Below, in pieces: positions 8,143 to 16,553 of a stretch of DNA of 64,000 nt. The stretch lies in contig NC_017506.1 of the NCBI RefSeq assembly GCF_000166295.1, forward strand, positions 1,860,001 to 1,924,000. Reading direction: 5' to 3'. Both the position numbers and the translations under genes were made by a program. Source of the stretch: Marinobacter adhaerens HP15 (GTDB taxonomy: Bacteria > Pseudomonadota > Gammaproteobacteria > Pseudomonadales > Oleiphilaceae). Below the pieces are notes generated by a model. The model was not told the DNA's origin. It did not search any database and saw only the letters and a program-made list of their open reading frames with translations. Position 1 is the first letter of the stretch. Each line of letters begins with the position of its first letter.

Positions 8143-9404
8143 GTAGTGAGCGTCAGCGGATTGCTGTCATTGGGGCCGGCGTTTCCGGCCTCACGGCTTC
8201 CTGGCTTTTGGCCGAGAAACACGATGTTCAGGTTTTTGAAGCGGGCGACTATGCCGGCGGTCACACCAACACCGAACAGGTCGAAGCCGGTGGCCGGACC
8301 TGGCCGGTTAATACTGGCTTCATCGTTTTCAACGACTGGACCTACCCGAATTTCATCAAACTGATGGAGCGTCTGGGAGTTCCGTCGGAAGTCAGCGACA
8401 TGAGCTTCAGCGTGGACTGCAGCAGCACCGGCCTGCAGTACAACGGCACCAGCCTGAATACCCTGTTTGCCCAGCGAAAGAATCTGTTCAACCTGCCGTT
8501 CCTGAAGATGGTGAGGGAGATTCTGCGCTTTAACAAGGAAACCCGTGCAGACCTTGAAGCCGGCAATATCAATAACGAAGAAACACTGGGGGAATACCTG
8601 AATCGGAATGGGTACTCCCGCTATTTCAGGAACTACTACATTGTTCCGATGGGCGCGGCTATCTGGTCAGCACCGGAAATCGTGCTGGAACAGTTTCCAA
8701 TCCGGTTCTTCCTGCAGTTTTTCAACAATCACGGCATGCTGTCTGTGGATGACCGCCCAACCTGGCGGGTGATTTCCGGAGGGTCTGCCCAATACGTGAA
8801 GAAAATGATGGAACGGCTGGGTGATGGCATGCACCTGAACAGCCCTGTCGACAGGGTTGTCCGCCATGAGGACGGTGTAACCGTGACTGTCAGGGGCGAG
8901 GAACACCACTTTGACCAGGTGATTTTTGGCTGCCACAGCGACCAGGCCCTTGCCATGCTCGCTGACGCGACCGACAAGGAACGGGACATACTCGGTGCCA
9001 TGGCCTATCAGAACAACGATGTGGTGCTCCATACAGACAGCAGCGTGTTGCCGGACAATCGCCGGGCCTGGGCTGCCTGGAACTACTTTATTCCGACCCA
9101 CAGTACTGAACCGGTTTCTGTCACCTACAACATGAACATACTGCAGAACTTCCATGATGCCCCGGAAACCTTCTGTGTAACCCTCAATCGCAGCCGAGAT
9201 ATCGATCCCGAAAAGGTGATCAAGCGCTTCGAATACGCCCATCCGGTGTTCACTCTGGACGCGGTGGCAGCCCAGGAACGCTACGACGAAATCGGTAATC
9301 AGAATCGAACCCATTTCTGTGGTGCATACTGGTTCAACGGATTCCATGAAGATGGCGTTCGCAGCGCGTTGCGGGTAACCGAAGCGTTCGGGGTGGAGCT
9401 TTGA
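8139..9404 (+). CDS. FAD-dependent oxidoreductase (amine-oxidase-like, COG2907)
   Basis: The 421-residue flavoprotein has the Rossmann motif IAVIGAGVSGLTASWLLA (about residues 8-25), VFEAGDYAGGHTNTE for FAD binding, and a C-terminal FCGAYWFNGFHEDGVRSA that resembles the FAD-contacting end of the COG2907 family. Members are annotated as predicted NAD/FAD-binding oxidoreductases and nearly always occur beside DUF1365 and Cfa-like methyltransferase genes. The role in modifying unsaturated or methylated fatty acids is inferred from this association. Start and stop overlap with neighbours support translational coupling. Confidence 0.9.
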   Translation: MSSERQRIAVIGAGVSGLTASWLLAEKHDVQVFEAGDYAGGHTNTEQVEAGGRTWPVNTGFIVFNDWTYPNFIKLMERLGVPSEVSDMSFSVDCSSTGLQYNGTSLNTLFAQRKNLFNLPFLKMVREILRFNKETRADLEAGNINNEETLGEYLNRNGYSRYFRNYYIVPMGAAIWSAPEIVLEQFPIRFFLQFFNNHGMLSVDDRPTWRVISGGSAQYVKKMMERLGDGMHLNSPVDRVVRHEDGVTVTVRGEEHHFDQVIFGCHSDQALAMLADATDKERDILGAMAYQNNDVVLHTDSSVLPDNRRAWAAWNYFIPTHSTEPVSVTYNMNILQNFHDAPETFCVTLNRSRDIDPEKVIKRFEYAHPVFTLDAVAAQERYDEIGNQNRTHFCGAYWFNGFHEDGVRSALRVTEAFGVEL

Positions 9405-9406
9405 CC

Positions 9407-10291
9407 GTGAACAGCCAGTGGCTGGAGGGTACTGTCCGGCACAGGCGGAAGTACCCGGTGAAACACGAATTCAGCTACAGCACCGGCATGCTGGCCCTGG
9501 ACACCGACGAGTGGAATCAGGTTTCCGGTATCAGCCCGTTATTTTCACTGGAACGTTTCAACTGGATGTCTCTGAAGCGCAGCGACTACTTCCGTCCGGA
9601 GACAGGCGACCTGTCCGGGGCTGTGCGTGACCACGTGGAACGGGCCACCGGCTGGCGTCCGGATGGCGAAGTCGAGCTGATTACCCATCCGCGCTACTTT
9701 GGTTACGTGTTCAATCCGGTCAGCTTCTATTTCTGCTATCGCGCCGGGGAATGCCCGGCGGATGGCGTGGTTCCAAAGGTCATCGTTGCCCAGATTACCA
9801 ACACCCCGTGGCATGACCGTCATGCCTATTGCCTGGAGACGACCGGCGCAGAGCCGAACCGGGCGGGCTGGCGCACCGAACAGTTTGGTTTTAGCAAACG
9901 CTTTCACGTGTCGCCGTTCAACGGCATGAACCAGCACTACGAGTGGACATTCAGTTTCCGGGGCCCTGATCTGAGAATTCACATGAATGTTCTGGAAGAG
10001 GGCCGCAAGCATTTTGATGCCACTCTGGTAGTCCAACGTACCCCTCTCACTCGTAAAGATGTGCACAGAAGTCTTCGAAAGTTTCCGCTCGAGGCATTCA
10101 AGGTTGTGGCAGGTATTTACTGGCACGCCCTGCGCCTCAAGCTCAAGGGGGCACCGTTCTACACCCACCCCGATAAGCTTTCCGAGGACGATACCGCCTA
10201 CCGCCGTGGGCACGATGATTCCGGGCTGGATGTCACCAGCTCTGAGACCAATGACAAGATTCGTGGAAGGGTAAGTTCATGGAGAACCTGA
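9407..10291 (+). CDS. DUF1365 family protein
   Basis: This DUF1365 protein of about 294 residues opens with NSQWLEGTVRHRRKYPVKHEFSY-type sequence and contains ITHPRYFGYVFNPVSFYFCY and NTPWHDRHAY, the hallmark segments of the family. The biochemical role is unknown. The GTG at 9407 is preferred over the TTG at 9401 because the GGAG at 9395-9398 is 8 bases from the GTG but only 2 from the TTG. The stop overlaps the start of the next gene by 13 bases. It is consistently found between a COG2907 flavoprotein and a Cfa-type methyltransferase, as here. Confidence 0.9.
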   Translation: MNSQWLEGTVRHRRKYPVKHEFSYSTGMLALDTDEWNQVSGISPLFSLERFNWMSLKRSDYFRPETGDLSGAVRDHVERATGWRPDGEVELITHPRYFGYVFNPVSFYFCYRAGECPADGVVPKVIVAQITNTPWHDRHAYCLETTGAEPNRAGWRTEQFGFSKRFHVSPFNGMNQHYEWTFSFRGPDLRIHMNVLEEGRKHFDATLVVQRTPLTRKDVHRSLRKFPLEAFKVVAGIYWHALRLKLKGAPFYTHPDKLSEDDTAYRRGHDDSGLDVTSSETNDKIRGRVSSWRT

Positions 10292-11553
10292 ATACTTCGG
10301 TTGAAAACACCAAATCCGAATCGGGCAGCCTGCCGGCTATCAGCCGTTTCGCACGTACCCTGGTGATTCAACAGCTCCGTTTGCTGGGCGAGGGCAAACT
10401 GACGGTTCGGGAATCCGGATTCGAGGATCTGGTATTCGGGGATGGCGACAGCCAATACCAGCCGGCAGAGCTGATTATCCACGATCACAGCACCTGGAGG
10501 GACCTTCTGACTGGCGGAAGCGTCGGCGCGGCGGAAGCGTATGTCGCTGGTGATTGGTCAACCCCCGATCTGGTTGCCCTGCTCCGGTTCTTTACCCGCA
10601 ACGTCGACCGCATGAACGAGTTTGAAGACCGGTTCAGCTGGGTTACCAAGCCTGCCCTCAAAGGTCTGCACTGGCTGAACCGGAACACCAAGGAAGGCTC
10701 CCGAAAGAACATCAGCGCCCACTACGATCTTGGCAATGACCTGTTCGAGACATTCCTCGATCCAACCATGATGTACTCGTCGGCGATCTATCCCAGCGCC
10801 GAATCGAGCCTTGAAGAAGCGGCTGTGCACAAACTGGACACCATCTGCCGGAAGCTGGACCTCCAACCCGGGGACAAGGTGATTGAAATCGGCACCGGCT
10901 GGGGCGGCTTTGCGATCCATGCCGCCAAACACTACGGCTGTCATGTCACCACGACGACCATTTCCAGAGAGCAGCTGGAGCTCGCGAAAGAACGGGTTCA
11001 GAAAGAGGGGCTGGAGGACCAGATTACCCTACTGTTTGACGATTACCGGGATCTCGAGGGGCAATTCGACAAACTTGTTTCCATCGAGATGATTGAAGCC
11101 GTTGGTCCTCAGTTTCTCGACAGCTATTTCTCGCAGATTAACGCCCTGTTGAAGCCCGACGGGTTGGCTCTGGTGCAGGCCATTAACATGCCGGAGCAGC
11201 GGTACCAGAGAGCTTTGAAAAACGTGGATTTTATCCAGCGATTTATCTTTCCGGGAAGCTTTATTCCCTCTTTCGGAGCCATCCTCGAATCGGTTCGAAA
11301 AGAAAGCAAGCTGGTACTCACCCATGCCGAGGATACCGGCTTCCACTATGCCAGGACCCTTCACGACTGGTGCGACCGGTTCATGGCCCAGCGGGACAAG
11401 CTTGAATCGATGGGTTACGACGATGCTTTCCGGCGCCTGTGGCACTTTTACTTTGCCTACTGTGAAGCGGGCTTCAGCGAGCGGGCCATTGGCGTTGCGC
11501 AGCTGGTGTTCGCCAAGCCCGGCAACAAACGCGAGAACATATTGAGCGTATGA
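10279..11553 (+). CDS. Cyclopropane-fatty-acyl-phospholipid synthase family methyltransferase
   Basis: The 424-residue SAM-dependent methyltransferase carries motif I VIEIGTGWGGFAIHAAKHYG near residue 203, preceded by ISAHYDLGNDLFETFLD and followed by VSIEMIEAVG and the C-terminal FYFAYCEAGF, all conserved in Cfa enzymes. It would transfer a methylene or methyl group to a double bond of a phospholipid acyl chain. Close homologues in this operon context include methyltransferases that make methylated or furan fatty acids rather than cyclopropanes, so the exact product is open. An upstream desaturase in the same transcript could supply the substrate. Confidence 0.92.
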   Translation: MENLNTSVENTKSESGSLPAISRFARTLVIQQLRLLGEGKLTVRESGFEDLVFGDGDSQYQPAELIIHDHSTWRDLLTGGSVGAAEAYVAGDWSTPDLVALLRFFTRNVDRMNEFEDRFSWVTKPALKGLHWLNRNTKEGSRKNISAHYDLGNDLFETFLDPTMMYSSAIYPSAESSLEEAAVHKLDTICRKLDLQPGDKVIEIGTGWGGFAIHAAKHYGCHVTTTTISREQLELAKERVQKEGLEDQITLLFDDYRDLEGQFDKLVSIEMIEAVGPQFLDSYFSQINALLKPDGLALVQAINMPEQRYQRALKNVDFIQRFIFPGSFIPSFGAILESVRKESKLVLTHAEDTGFHYARTLHDWCDRFMAQRDKLESMGYDDAFRRLWHFYFAYCEAGFSERAIGVAQLVFAKPGNKRENILSV

Positions 11554-12071
11554 TCGCCTCCGAAACTGCCCGTAACGTTCTTAATTTCCTGCTGTTCCAG
11601 GCAGGCTGGTTTGCCTGCGTGTTTTATCCCGGACTGATCGGCGCCGGCATCGTAGTGATCTTTCTGGTGCTGCATTTTGTCCTGGTTAGCCAGAACCGGA
11701 TGACCGAGCTTCAGTTTATCGGCCTGGGAACCGTCGTCGGCTCAATTCTGGACGGCATCTGGTTCCGTACCGGTATTCTGGATGACGGCACCGGCCAGGT
11801 GATGCTCACTCCACCGTGGCTTGTGGCCATCTGGGCCATCTTCATGACGACCCTGAGCCATTCCCTCGACTGGATCAGCAAGAAAGCCTGGCTGCCCTTC
11901 GTGCTTGCGCCCTTTGCCGGCCCCTTCGCCTATTGGTCGGCGAGCCAGCTCGGTGCAGTGCAGCTGCCAGACTTGCTGCCATCGCTGATTGCACTCGGGT
12001 TTGGCTGGCTGGTTGTCTTCCCGCTGCTGCTGTTCGCCCGCAAAACGCTTTACCCGGAGCTGGTTCGATGA
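11550..12071 (+). CDS. DUF2878 membrane protein
   Basis: The 173-residue protein has four to five hydrophobic segments (LNFLLFQAGWFACVFYPGLI, IVVIFLVLHFVLV, PWLVAIWAIFMTTLSHSL and a C-terminal helix). The WFRTGILDDGTG loop and the HSLDWI segment fit the DUF2878 family. Function is unknown; it is a recurrent partner of the Cfa/DUF1365 cluster. It is coupled by a 4-base overlap to the methyltransferase upstream and the exported protein downstream. Confidence 0.85.
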   Translation: MIASETARNVLNFLLFQAGWFACVFYPGLIGAGIVVIFLVLHFVLVSQNRMTELQFIGLGTVVGSILDGIWFRTGILDDGTGQVMLTPPWLVAIWAIFMTTLSHSLDWISKKAWLPFVLAPFAGPFAYWSASQLGAVQLPDLLPSLIALGFGWLVVFPLLLFARKTLYPELVR

Positions 12072-12808
12072 AACGCGCTACCTGGTCAGTTTACGTGGCG
12101 CTCTTGGCAGCCGCATGGCCGGCCGCGGCCGCAGATTTCAGTTTCATCGGTACCGCAAGCACCGGAGACGGCAACGTCATTTACGAAGAGCGCCACTCCG
12201 TTGATGGTACCTGTGAGCAAGGCATGTTCCGGCCCCGGCAACACGAGGTGACCTACTTCAAACCGGACGCGGACGAGTCATTCGCCCGCAAAGACCTTGA
12301 ATACGAGGTTTCAGTACTGCGTCCGTCCGTAGACTTCGTTCAGCCGACATTCAGTGAAGAAATGCAGATCACCTACACTGCACCCGACACTTTGATGATC
12401 GACTGGCAGACGCCAGGCGGCGATTCAGAGCAATTCGAGGTGAAATACCCGGCCACTACCGTTGTGGATGCCGGGTTTGATAACTTCGTACGCCAGAATT
12501 GGCAGAGTGTTGTGGCTGGCGAGCCGGTTGAATTCCGGTTTCTTGGGCCTACCCGGGGCGAGCATTACGGTTTCGTTCTGGAACGGGTCGAGAACGACCG
12601 GGTGAATGCTGACCATGTAGTACAGATACGCCCTACCGGCATGGTACTGCGTTTCCTGGTCGACCCCATCGTGCTGGGTTACAGCAACTCGGGTGCCCTT
12701 TCCGACTATCTGGGCCTCACCAATATCCGGAAAAACCAGGATGAAAACTACACCGCCCATATCCGTTATAAAGTGAACACCACCCCGGATTGTGAACTGA
12801 CCCCCTGA
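12068..12808 (+). CDS. Exported protein of unknown function, last gene of the lipid operon
   Basis: This is a 246-residue protein with a signal peptide: positive start MKRATW, hydrophobic core, and AAA-A-D cleavage near residue 21-22. The mature part is rich in beta-prone sequence (VEFRFLGPTRGEHYGFVLE, VLRFLVDPIVLGYS) and resembles periplasmic proteins annotated only as hypothetical in such operons. The ATG at 12068 sits in an ATGA overlap with the previous stop. A longer frame from 11816 is open but lies over the DUF2878 gene and is discarded. Likely periplasmic; it might bind or carry a lipid product, but this is inference. Confidence 0.85.
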   Translation: MKRATWSVYVALLAAAWPAAAADFSFIGTASTGDGNVIYEERHSVDGTCEQGMFRPRQHEVTYFKPDADESFARKDLEYEVSVLRPSVDFVQPTFSEEMQITYTAPDTLMIDWQTPGGDSEQFEVKYPATTVVDAGFDNFVRQNWQSVVAGEPVEFRFLGPTRGEHYGFVLERVENDRVNADHVVQIRPTGMVLRFLVDPIVLGYSNSGALSDYLGLTNIRKNQDENYTAHIRYKVNTTPDCELTP

Positions 12809-12889
12809 AACTGTCGCCCCTGCCAAGGCAGACCCCGGGGGTCAGTATGGTAAACTCCGACGGGAATCAACGCCGGAGAGTATTTTGAA

Positions 12890-13702
12890 ATGATGTTCGT
12901 CTCTTTCAACGTCAACAGTATCCGCACCCGCCTGCACCAGCTTGAAGCCGTAATAGACACCCTCGCACCGGATTTTATCGGCCTTCAGGAAACCAAGGTT
13001 CAGGACGACGACTTTCCGGTAGAAGCAATCCGGGACCTTGGCTACCACGTGCATTTCCACGGGCAAAAAACCCACTATGGCGTTGCCCTGCTCTCAAAAG
13101 CGGAGCCGGAGGAGGTTATCAAAGGCTACCCCTGGGATGGTGAGGATTCCCAGCGCAGGCTGATTACCGGCCATTTCACGGTCAATGGCGAAAAGCTGAC
13201 GGTGATCAACGGCTATTTTCCCCAGGGTGAAAGCCGTGACCATCCGGTGAAGTTTCCTGCCAAGGAGAAGTTCTACGGGGATCTGATGCGTTACCTGGAC
13301 GAGCTCAAGAAAGCGGGCGGCCACGTGGTGGTGATGGGGGATATGAACATCTCTCCAACCGATAAAGACATTGGTATTGGCGCCGACAACGCCAAACGCT
13401 GGCTACGAACCGGCAAATGCTCCTTCCTGCCGGAGGAACGGGAATGGCTGGGCCAGGTCGAGTCTCGCGGTTATACCGATGTGTTCCGGCACCTTCATCC
13501 TGATGAAGCGGACACTTTCAGCTGGTTTGACTACCGCAGCAAAGGTTTCGAGCGAGACCCCAAGCGTGGTCTGCGGATTGATCTGATCATGGCCAGTGAC
13601 AGCCTGCTGCCCAAAGCCCGGAAAGCGGGTGTTTCCTACGACATTCGAGCCATGGAAAGGCCGTCCGACCACTGTCCGGTCTGGGCGAGCTTCGAGCTCT
13701 AG
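12890..13702 (+). CDS. xthA: Exodeoxyribonuclease III / AP endonuclease
   Basis: The 270-residue DNA repair enzyme cleaves at abasic sites and degrades duplex DNA 3' to 5'. Family signatures are visible: [21 protein letters not shown] with the metal-ligand Glu, [14 protein letters not shown] with the catalytic Asp-x-Asn, and the C-terminal [11 protein letters not shown] with the Asp-His pair. Length matches E. coli ExoIII. Two consecutive ATGs start it (12890 and 12893). A GGAG site lies 13-16 bases upstream, so the exact initiator is uncertain by one codon. Confidence 0.96.
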   Translation: MMFVSFNVNSIRTRLHQLEAVIDTLAPDFIGLQETKVQDDDFPVEAIRDLGYHVHFHGQKTHYGVALLSKAEPEEVIKGYPWDGEDSQRRLITGHFTVNGEKLTVINGYFPQGESRDHPVKFPAKEKFYGDLMRYLDELKKAGGHVVVMGDMNISPTDKDIGIGADNAKRWLRTGKCSFLPEEREWLGQVESRGYTDVFRHLHPDEADTFSWFDYRSKGFERDPKRGLRIDLIMASDSLLPKARKAGVSYDIRAMERPSDHCPVWASFEL

Positions 13703-13720
13703 GGGCTGGCCCGGCGCGAT

Positions 13721-14350
13721 ATGAAAAAAATCAAAACCCGCGACCGTATCCTCCAGACCAGCCTGGCGCTGTTTAACACCGTCGGCGAGCCCAATGTCAC
13801 CACCCTGCTGATCTCCGATGAGATGGATATCAGCCCGGGTAACCTCTATTACCACTTCAAGAGCAAAGGTGACATTGTCGAGGAAATCTTCGACCAGTAC
13901 GAACACGACATGGTCGACTTGTTGGCGGTTCCGGAAGACGCCGACATCAGCCTCGACCAGCAGGGGTTCTTTCTGCACCTGCTGTTCGAGACCGTAGCCC
14001 GCTACCGGTTCCTCTATCAGGATCTGGTGAACGTGTTGTCCCGGTACGATCAGCTGCAGGTACGATTCAAGCGCATCCAGAAAAAGAAAAGACTGGCTTT
14101 CAAGACGATTTGCGAGAGCTTTCGACGCCAGGGCATTATGGCGATTGAGCAGGAAGAGCTTGATTCTCTTTGTGAGCAGTTGACGCTAACCGCCTGTTAT
14201 TGGAGCGCTTTCGATACGCTCTCTCACCTGGATGACCGGGAGGCAGTGGATCCGGGGCGGGGTGTTTACCAGATGATGCATCTGGTGCTGCCCTACCTTG
14301 CGCCGGCCGACCGGGAGGAAGCCCGGCTGATGAGCCGGGATTATCTCTGA
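13721..14350 (+). CDS. TetR-family regulator, PhaD-like
   Basis: The 209-residue regulator has an N-terminal helix-turn-helix: TRDRILQTSLALFN, then ISDEMDISPGNLYYHFKSKGDIV. This matches TetR regulators, and the closest pattern I recall is PhaD of the medium-chain polyhydroxyalkanoate cluster. A phasin gene lies convergently 9 bases beyond its stop, which supports a role in PHA granule or fatty-acid-linked control. The ligand is unknown. It follows xthA by 18 bases. Confidence 0.83.
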   Translation: MKKIKTRDRILQTSLALFNTVGEPNVTTLLISDEMDISPGNLYYHFKSKGDIVEEIFDQYEHDMVDLLAVPEDADISLDQQGFFLHLLFETVARYRFLYQDLVNVLSRYDQLQVRFKRIQKKKRLAFKTICESFRRQGIMAIEQEELDSLCEQLTLTACYWSAFDTLSHLDDREAVDPGRGVYQMMHLVLPYLAPADREEARLMSRDYL

Positions 14351-14359
14351 GCCGTAACG

Positions 14360-14773
14360 TTATTCTTCGTCATCACCGGCACGTTTCCGCAGGCGGGCAA
14401 GTTCTGTTTCAAGGGCTTCAATACGCCGCTCCATGGATTCGATTTCTTCACGGCGATGTATGCCCAGACGTCTCAGGGCACCGGACACCCGTTCATCAAA
14501 CATGTGCTCAAGCCGGTCCCAGGTGCCAGTGGCTCGCTCCCGAACCCCTTCAACCCGATCCTCCACGGACTTGATCTGCTTTTCGACGACGCCACGGGTT
14601 TTGTTCTCGAGCTGCTCACCTTCCTGCACGAGACGCTCGAAGAAACGGCCAGTATCTTCCTCGGCTTTGGTGTAGGCGCCCAACCCGGCCAGCCAGATCT
14701 GGCGGGCTGAACCCTTGATTTTTGCCGCCAGTTGCGGATCATTCTCCGGCTTATTGTCGTTCTCGTCAGACAT
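14360..14773 (-). CDS. Phasin family protein (PhaI/PhaF type)
   Basis: This is a 137-residue protein rich in charged amphipathic helix. The core AAKIKGSARQIWLAGLGAYTKAEE and the following FFERLVQEGEQLE match the polyhydroxyalkanoate granule-associated PhaI/PhaF family. The C terminus, from REEIESMERRIEALETELARL, is a short leucine-zipper-like coiled coil. Phasins coat storage granules. It lacks the long Lys/Ala/Pro-rich DNA-binding tail of PhaF, so PhaI-like is the better description. An ATG two codons upstream (14779) is an equal alternative. It is convergent with the PhaD-like regulator. Confidence 0.86.
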   Translation of the reverse strand: MSDENDNKPENDPQLAAKIKGSARQIWLAGLGAYTKAEEDTGRFFERLVQEGEQLENKTRGVVEKQIKSVEDRVEGVRERATGTWDRLEHMFDERVSGALRRLGIHRREEIESMERRIEALETELARLRKRAGDDEE

Positions 14774-14927
14774 GTACAACCTCGGGAGTGCGGATAGTTC
14801 TTTCTAACCGCCATTGTATTACAGCTTGGCCCGGATTTCAGTCGGCCTGGAACCCGCGCAACGAAAGGCGGCAGTATAAAGACGCATCCGATATGAAAAA
14901 ATGTTTTCAAACGAAAGTGAGTCTCGC

Positions 14928-14955
14928 TTGAAGTGTTCAAAATATAGTCAATACT
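14928..14955 (+). promoter_or_regulatory. Candidate sigma-70 promoter of the small RNA
   Basis: TTGAAG (14928-14933) and AATACT (14950-14955) are separated by 16 bases; each matches the consensus at 4 of 6 positions. A start near 14962 would fall just before the first hairpin of the candidate RNA. Moderate to weak on its own. Confidence 0.35.
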
Positions 14956-14961
14956 TCCCAA

Positions 14962-15055
14962 TACCGGCGTCCCTGCTGATGCCGGTTTGTCTGGAAGTCT
15001 TTCATGGATACTACTCGCACGCCTCTGCCCGGCATCCTTTGCCGGGCTTTTTTTT
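14962..15055 (+). ncRNA. Candidate small non-coding RNA of about 95 nt
   Basis: The segment holds a first hairpin (ACCGGC at 14963-14968 with GCCGGT at 14981-14986) and ends in a strong intrinsic terminator with an eight-T tract. No plus-strand protein gene ends upstream: the last one stops at 14350, with an antisense gene between. The stretch between the hairpins contains two GGA triplets (CTGGAAG, ATGGATA), which could bind an RsmA/CsrA-type protein or be chance. The family is not recognised. Calling it an RNA rests on the orphan terminator, hairpin and promoter-like pair. Confidence 0.5.
15027..15055 (+). terminator. Intrinsic terminator with no upstream coding gene
   Basis: GCCCGGCA (15027-15034), a five-base loop and TGCCGGGC (15040-15047) are followed by eight T. 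The stem is GC-rich and perfect. The T tract is on the plus strand only, so it ends plus-strand transcription from the 14.9-15.0 kb region. Confidence 0.85.
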
Positions 15056-15119
15056 GTTATTATTGCCCCAAGATATATGCTTATTCCAAAATGAAAGTCT
15101 TTAAAATTCGGAGTATCAG

Positions 15120-15557
15120 ATGATTGAAATTGCGTGGAGTAACTTCACCCCCTGGTCAGCGTTGGCGGGTGGCATATTGGTGGGCATAGCTGCCGCCAGC
15201 TTTCTGCTTCTCAACGGGCGGATTGCAGGCATCAGTGGCATTCTTGGCGGGCTTCTTTCACCGGCAAAAGGCGATATTGCCTGGCGCGTGGCGTTCCTTG
15301 CCGGACTGATTGGTGCACCGGCAGTCTGGGTACTGGCTACCGAGCTTCCCCCTATCGAAATCGAGGCCGGCTATCCCGCGCTCATTGTTGCGGGGCTGTT
15401 GGTGGGGATCGGCACCCGATACGGTTCCGGCTGTACCAGTGGACACGGGGTTTGCGGTCTGTCCCGCCTATCGCTGCGCTCGCTGGCAGCCACGATGAGC
15501 TTCATGGCTGCCGGATTTGTCACCGTGTACGTGATTCGTCACCTGATGGGGGTCTGA
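15120..15557 (+). CDS. YeeE/YedE half-transporter, first subunit (PmpA-like)
   Basis: The 145-residue membrane protein has four to five hydrophobic segments and the conserved cysteine motif [18 protein letters not shown], characteristic of YeeE/YedE (TsuA) proteins that move thiosulfate or related sulfur species through cysteine relays. It is about half the size of full-length YeeE, and the next gene supplies the other half. The pair resembles the PmpA/PmpB arrangement. The adjacent rhodanese-like gene supports a role in reactive sulfur uptake or export. An ATG at 15120 follows a CGGAG site. Confidence 0.88.
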   Translation: MIEIAWSNFTPWSALAGGILVGIAAASFLLLNGRIAGISGILGGLLSPAKGDIAWRVAFLAGLIGAPAVWVLATELPPIEIEAGYPALIVAGLLVGIGTRYGSGCTSGHGVCGLSRLSLRSLAATMSFMAAGFVTVYVIRHLMGV

Positions 15558-15561
15558 TGCC

Positions 15562-15987
15562 ATGAAATTTTCTCTTGCTTCTCTGTTTGCTGGCCTTGTC
15601 TTCGGAATGGGGCTTATCGTTTCCGGCATGGCCAATCCTGAAAAGGTGCTCGGCTTCCTTGATATCGCAGGCCTTTGGGATCCTTCACTGGCGTTTGTGA
15701 TGGGAGGCGCCATTATGGTGGGTGTGGTCGCGTTTGCCGTTGCCCGCAAGCGCACTCTTTCCTTCCTCGGGTTCCACATGAAAATGCCCACCAGTGCCCA
15801 TATCGATAAACGATTGGTACTCGGCGGTCTTATGTTCGGCGTTGGCTGGGGTATCGCAGGCTTCTGCCCCGGGCCTGGACTGGTCGCGCTCGGTGCCGGT
15901 GAAACCAAGGCGGCGGTGTTTGTTGCGGCCATGGTTGCGGGCATGGGCATTTTCGAAGTCATTGAGCGCAACCGTGCGAAAGTGTAA
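15562..15987 (+). CDS. YeeE/YedE half-transporter, second subunit (PmpB-like, DUF6691)
   Basis: The 141-residue membrane protein has about four helices and the motif GVGWGIAGFCPGPGLVALG, which provides the conserved cysteine of the second repeat in YeeE/YedE transporters. FGMGLIVSGMANPEKVLGFLD near the start is strongly conserved in this subgroup. It begins 4 bases after the stop of the first half and is certainly co-transcribed with it. Confidence 0.88.
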   Translation: MKFSLASLFAGLVFGMGLIVSGMANPEKVLGFLDIAGLWDPSLAFVMGGAIMVGVVAFAVARKRTLSFLGFHMKMPTSAHIDKRLVLGGLMFGVGWGIAGFCPGPGLVALGAGETKAAVFVAAMVAGMGIFEVIERNRAKV

Positions 15988-16084
15988 GTATTTTCTATAA
16001 ATTTACCCGCCGCCATTCTGACACAGCCCGGGGGCTGTGCGATCATGGCGGCAGCTCCACCACCCGATTCGGAGAACGACATCC

Positions 16085-16516
16085 ATGGATATCAGAAAAA
16101 TCGACGACAACATTTCGGTGGCCCCTCAGATTTCCATTGAAGACGTGGCAGAAGCCGCGAAGCTGGGGTTCAAGACGCTCGTAGCAAATCGCCCTGACCA
16201 CGAAGAGCCGGGCCAGCCTGCCATGGCGGATATTGAAGCCGCCGCCAGGGAACAGGGCCTTGAGTGGGTATACATGCCGGTGGAGTCGGGAAACATCACT
16301 GACGACGACGTAAACCGCTTCGCGCCGATGATCCGGGACGCCGAAAAACCCGTACTGGCATTCTGTCGTTCCGGGACTCGCTGCACCGTGCTCTGGGCTC
16401 TGAGCGCGGCCAGAAACACATCAGCCGATGAGATTTTTACCAAAGCACGCAACGCCGGTTACGACATTTCCGGCCTTGCACCAAGAATGGCGCAGCAGGC
16501 CGCCGACAAAGGCTGA
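16085..16516 (+). CDS. TIGR01244 family rhodanese-like sulfurtransferase/phosphatase
   Basis: The 143-residue soluble protein opens with MDIRKIDDNISVAPQI, then FKTLVANRPDHEEPGQP, typical of the DUF442/BLH phosphatase-like domain. The active-site loop FCRSGTRC fits a rhodanese-type Cys-Arg-Ser-Gly loop, so sulfur transfer is the likely chemistry. Relatives occur in BigR/Blh-type sulfide-detoxification operons. The ATG at 16085 has a GGAG site at 16071; an upstream frame start at 16037 has no support. A 97-base gap separates it from the transporter pair, so it may be a separate unit or weakly coupled. Confidence 0.85.
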   Translation: MDIRKIDDNISVAPQISIEDVAEAAKLGFKTLVANRPDHEEPGQPAMADIEAAAREQGLEWVYMPVESGNITDDDVNRFAPMIRDAEKPVLAFCRSGTRCTVLWALSAARNTSADEIFTKARNAGYDISGLAPRMAQQAADKG

Positions 16517-16553
16517 CACTGCCACCGCCTAACCAACGTTCAGGATCTACCGC

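Larger units (their letters stand above)
14780..15119. other. Intergenic region of 340 bases between phasin and YeeE/YedE genes
   Basis: No credible protein gene is seen. The right part (about 14928-15055) holds a promoter-like pair, a hairpin and a strong terminator, described separately as a candidate small RNA. The left part should carry the divergent phasin promoter. The last 60 bases before 15120 are AT-rich and probably contain the promoter of the YeeE/YedE operon. Confidence 0.6.

Noticed and set aside
11816..12808. Longer version of the exported protein gene starting at 11816
   Set aside because: The extension overlaps the DUF2878 gene in another frame. The ATG at 12068 begins a clear signal peptide in an ATGA overlap.
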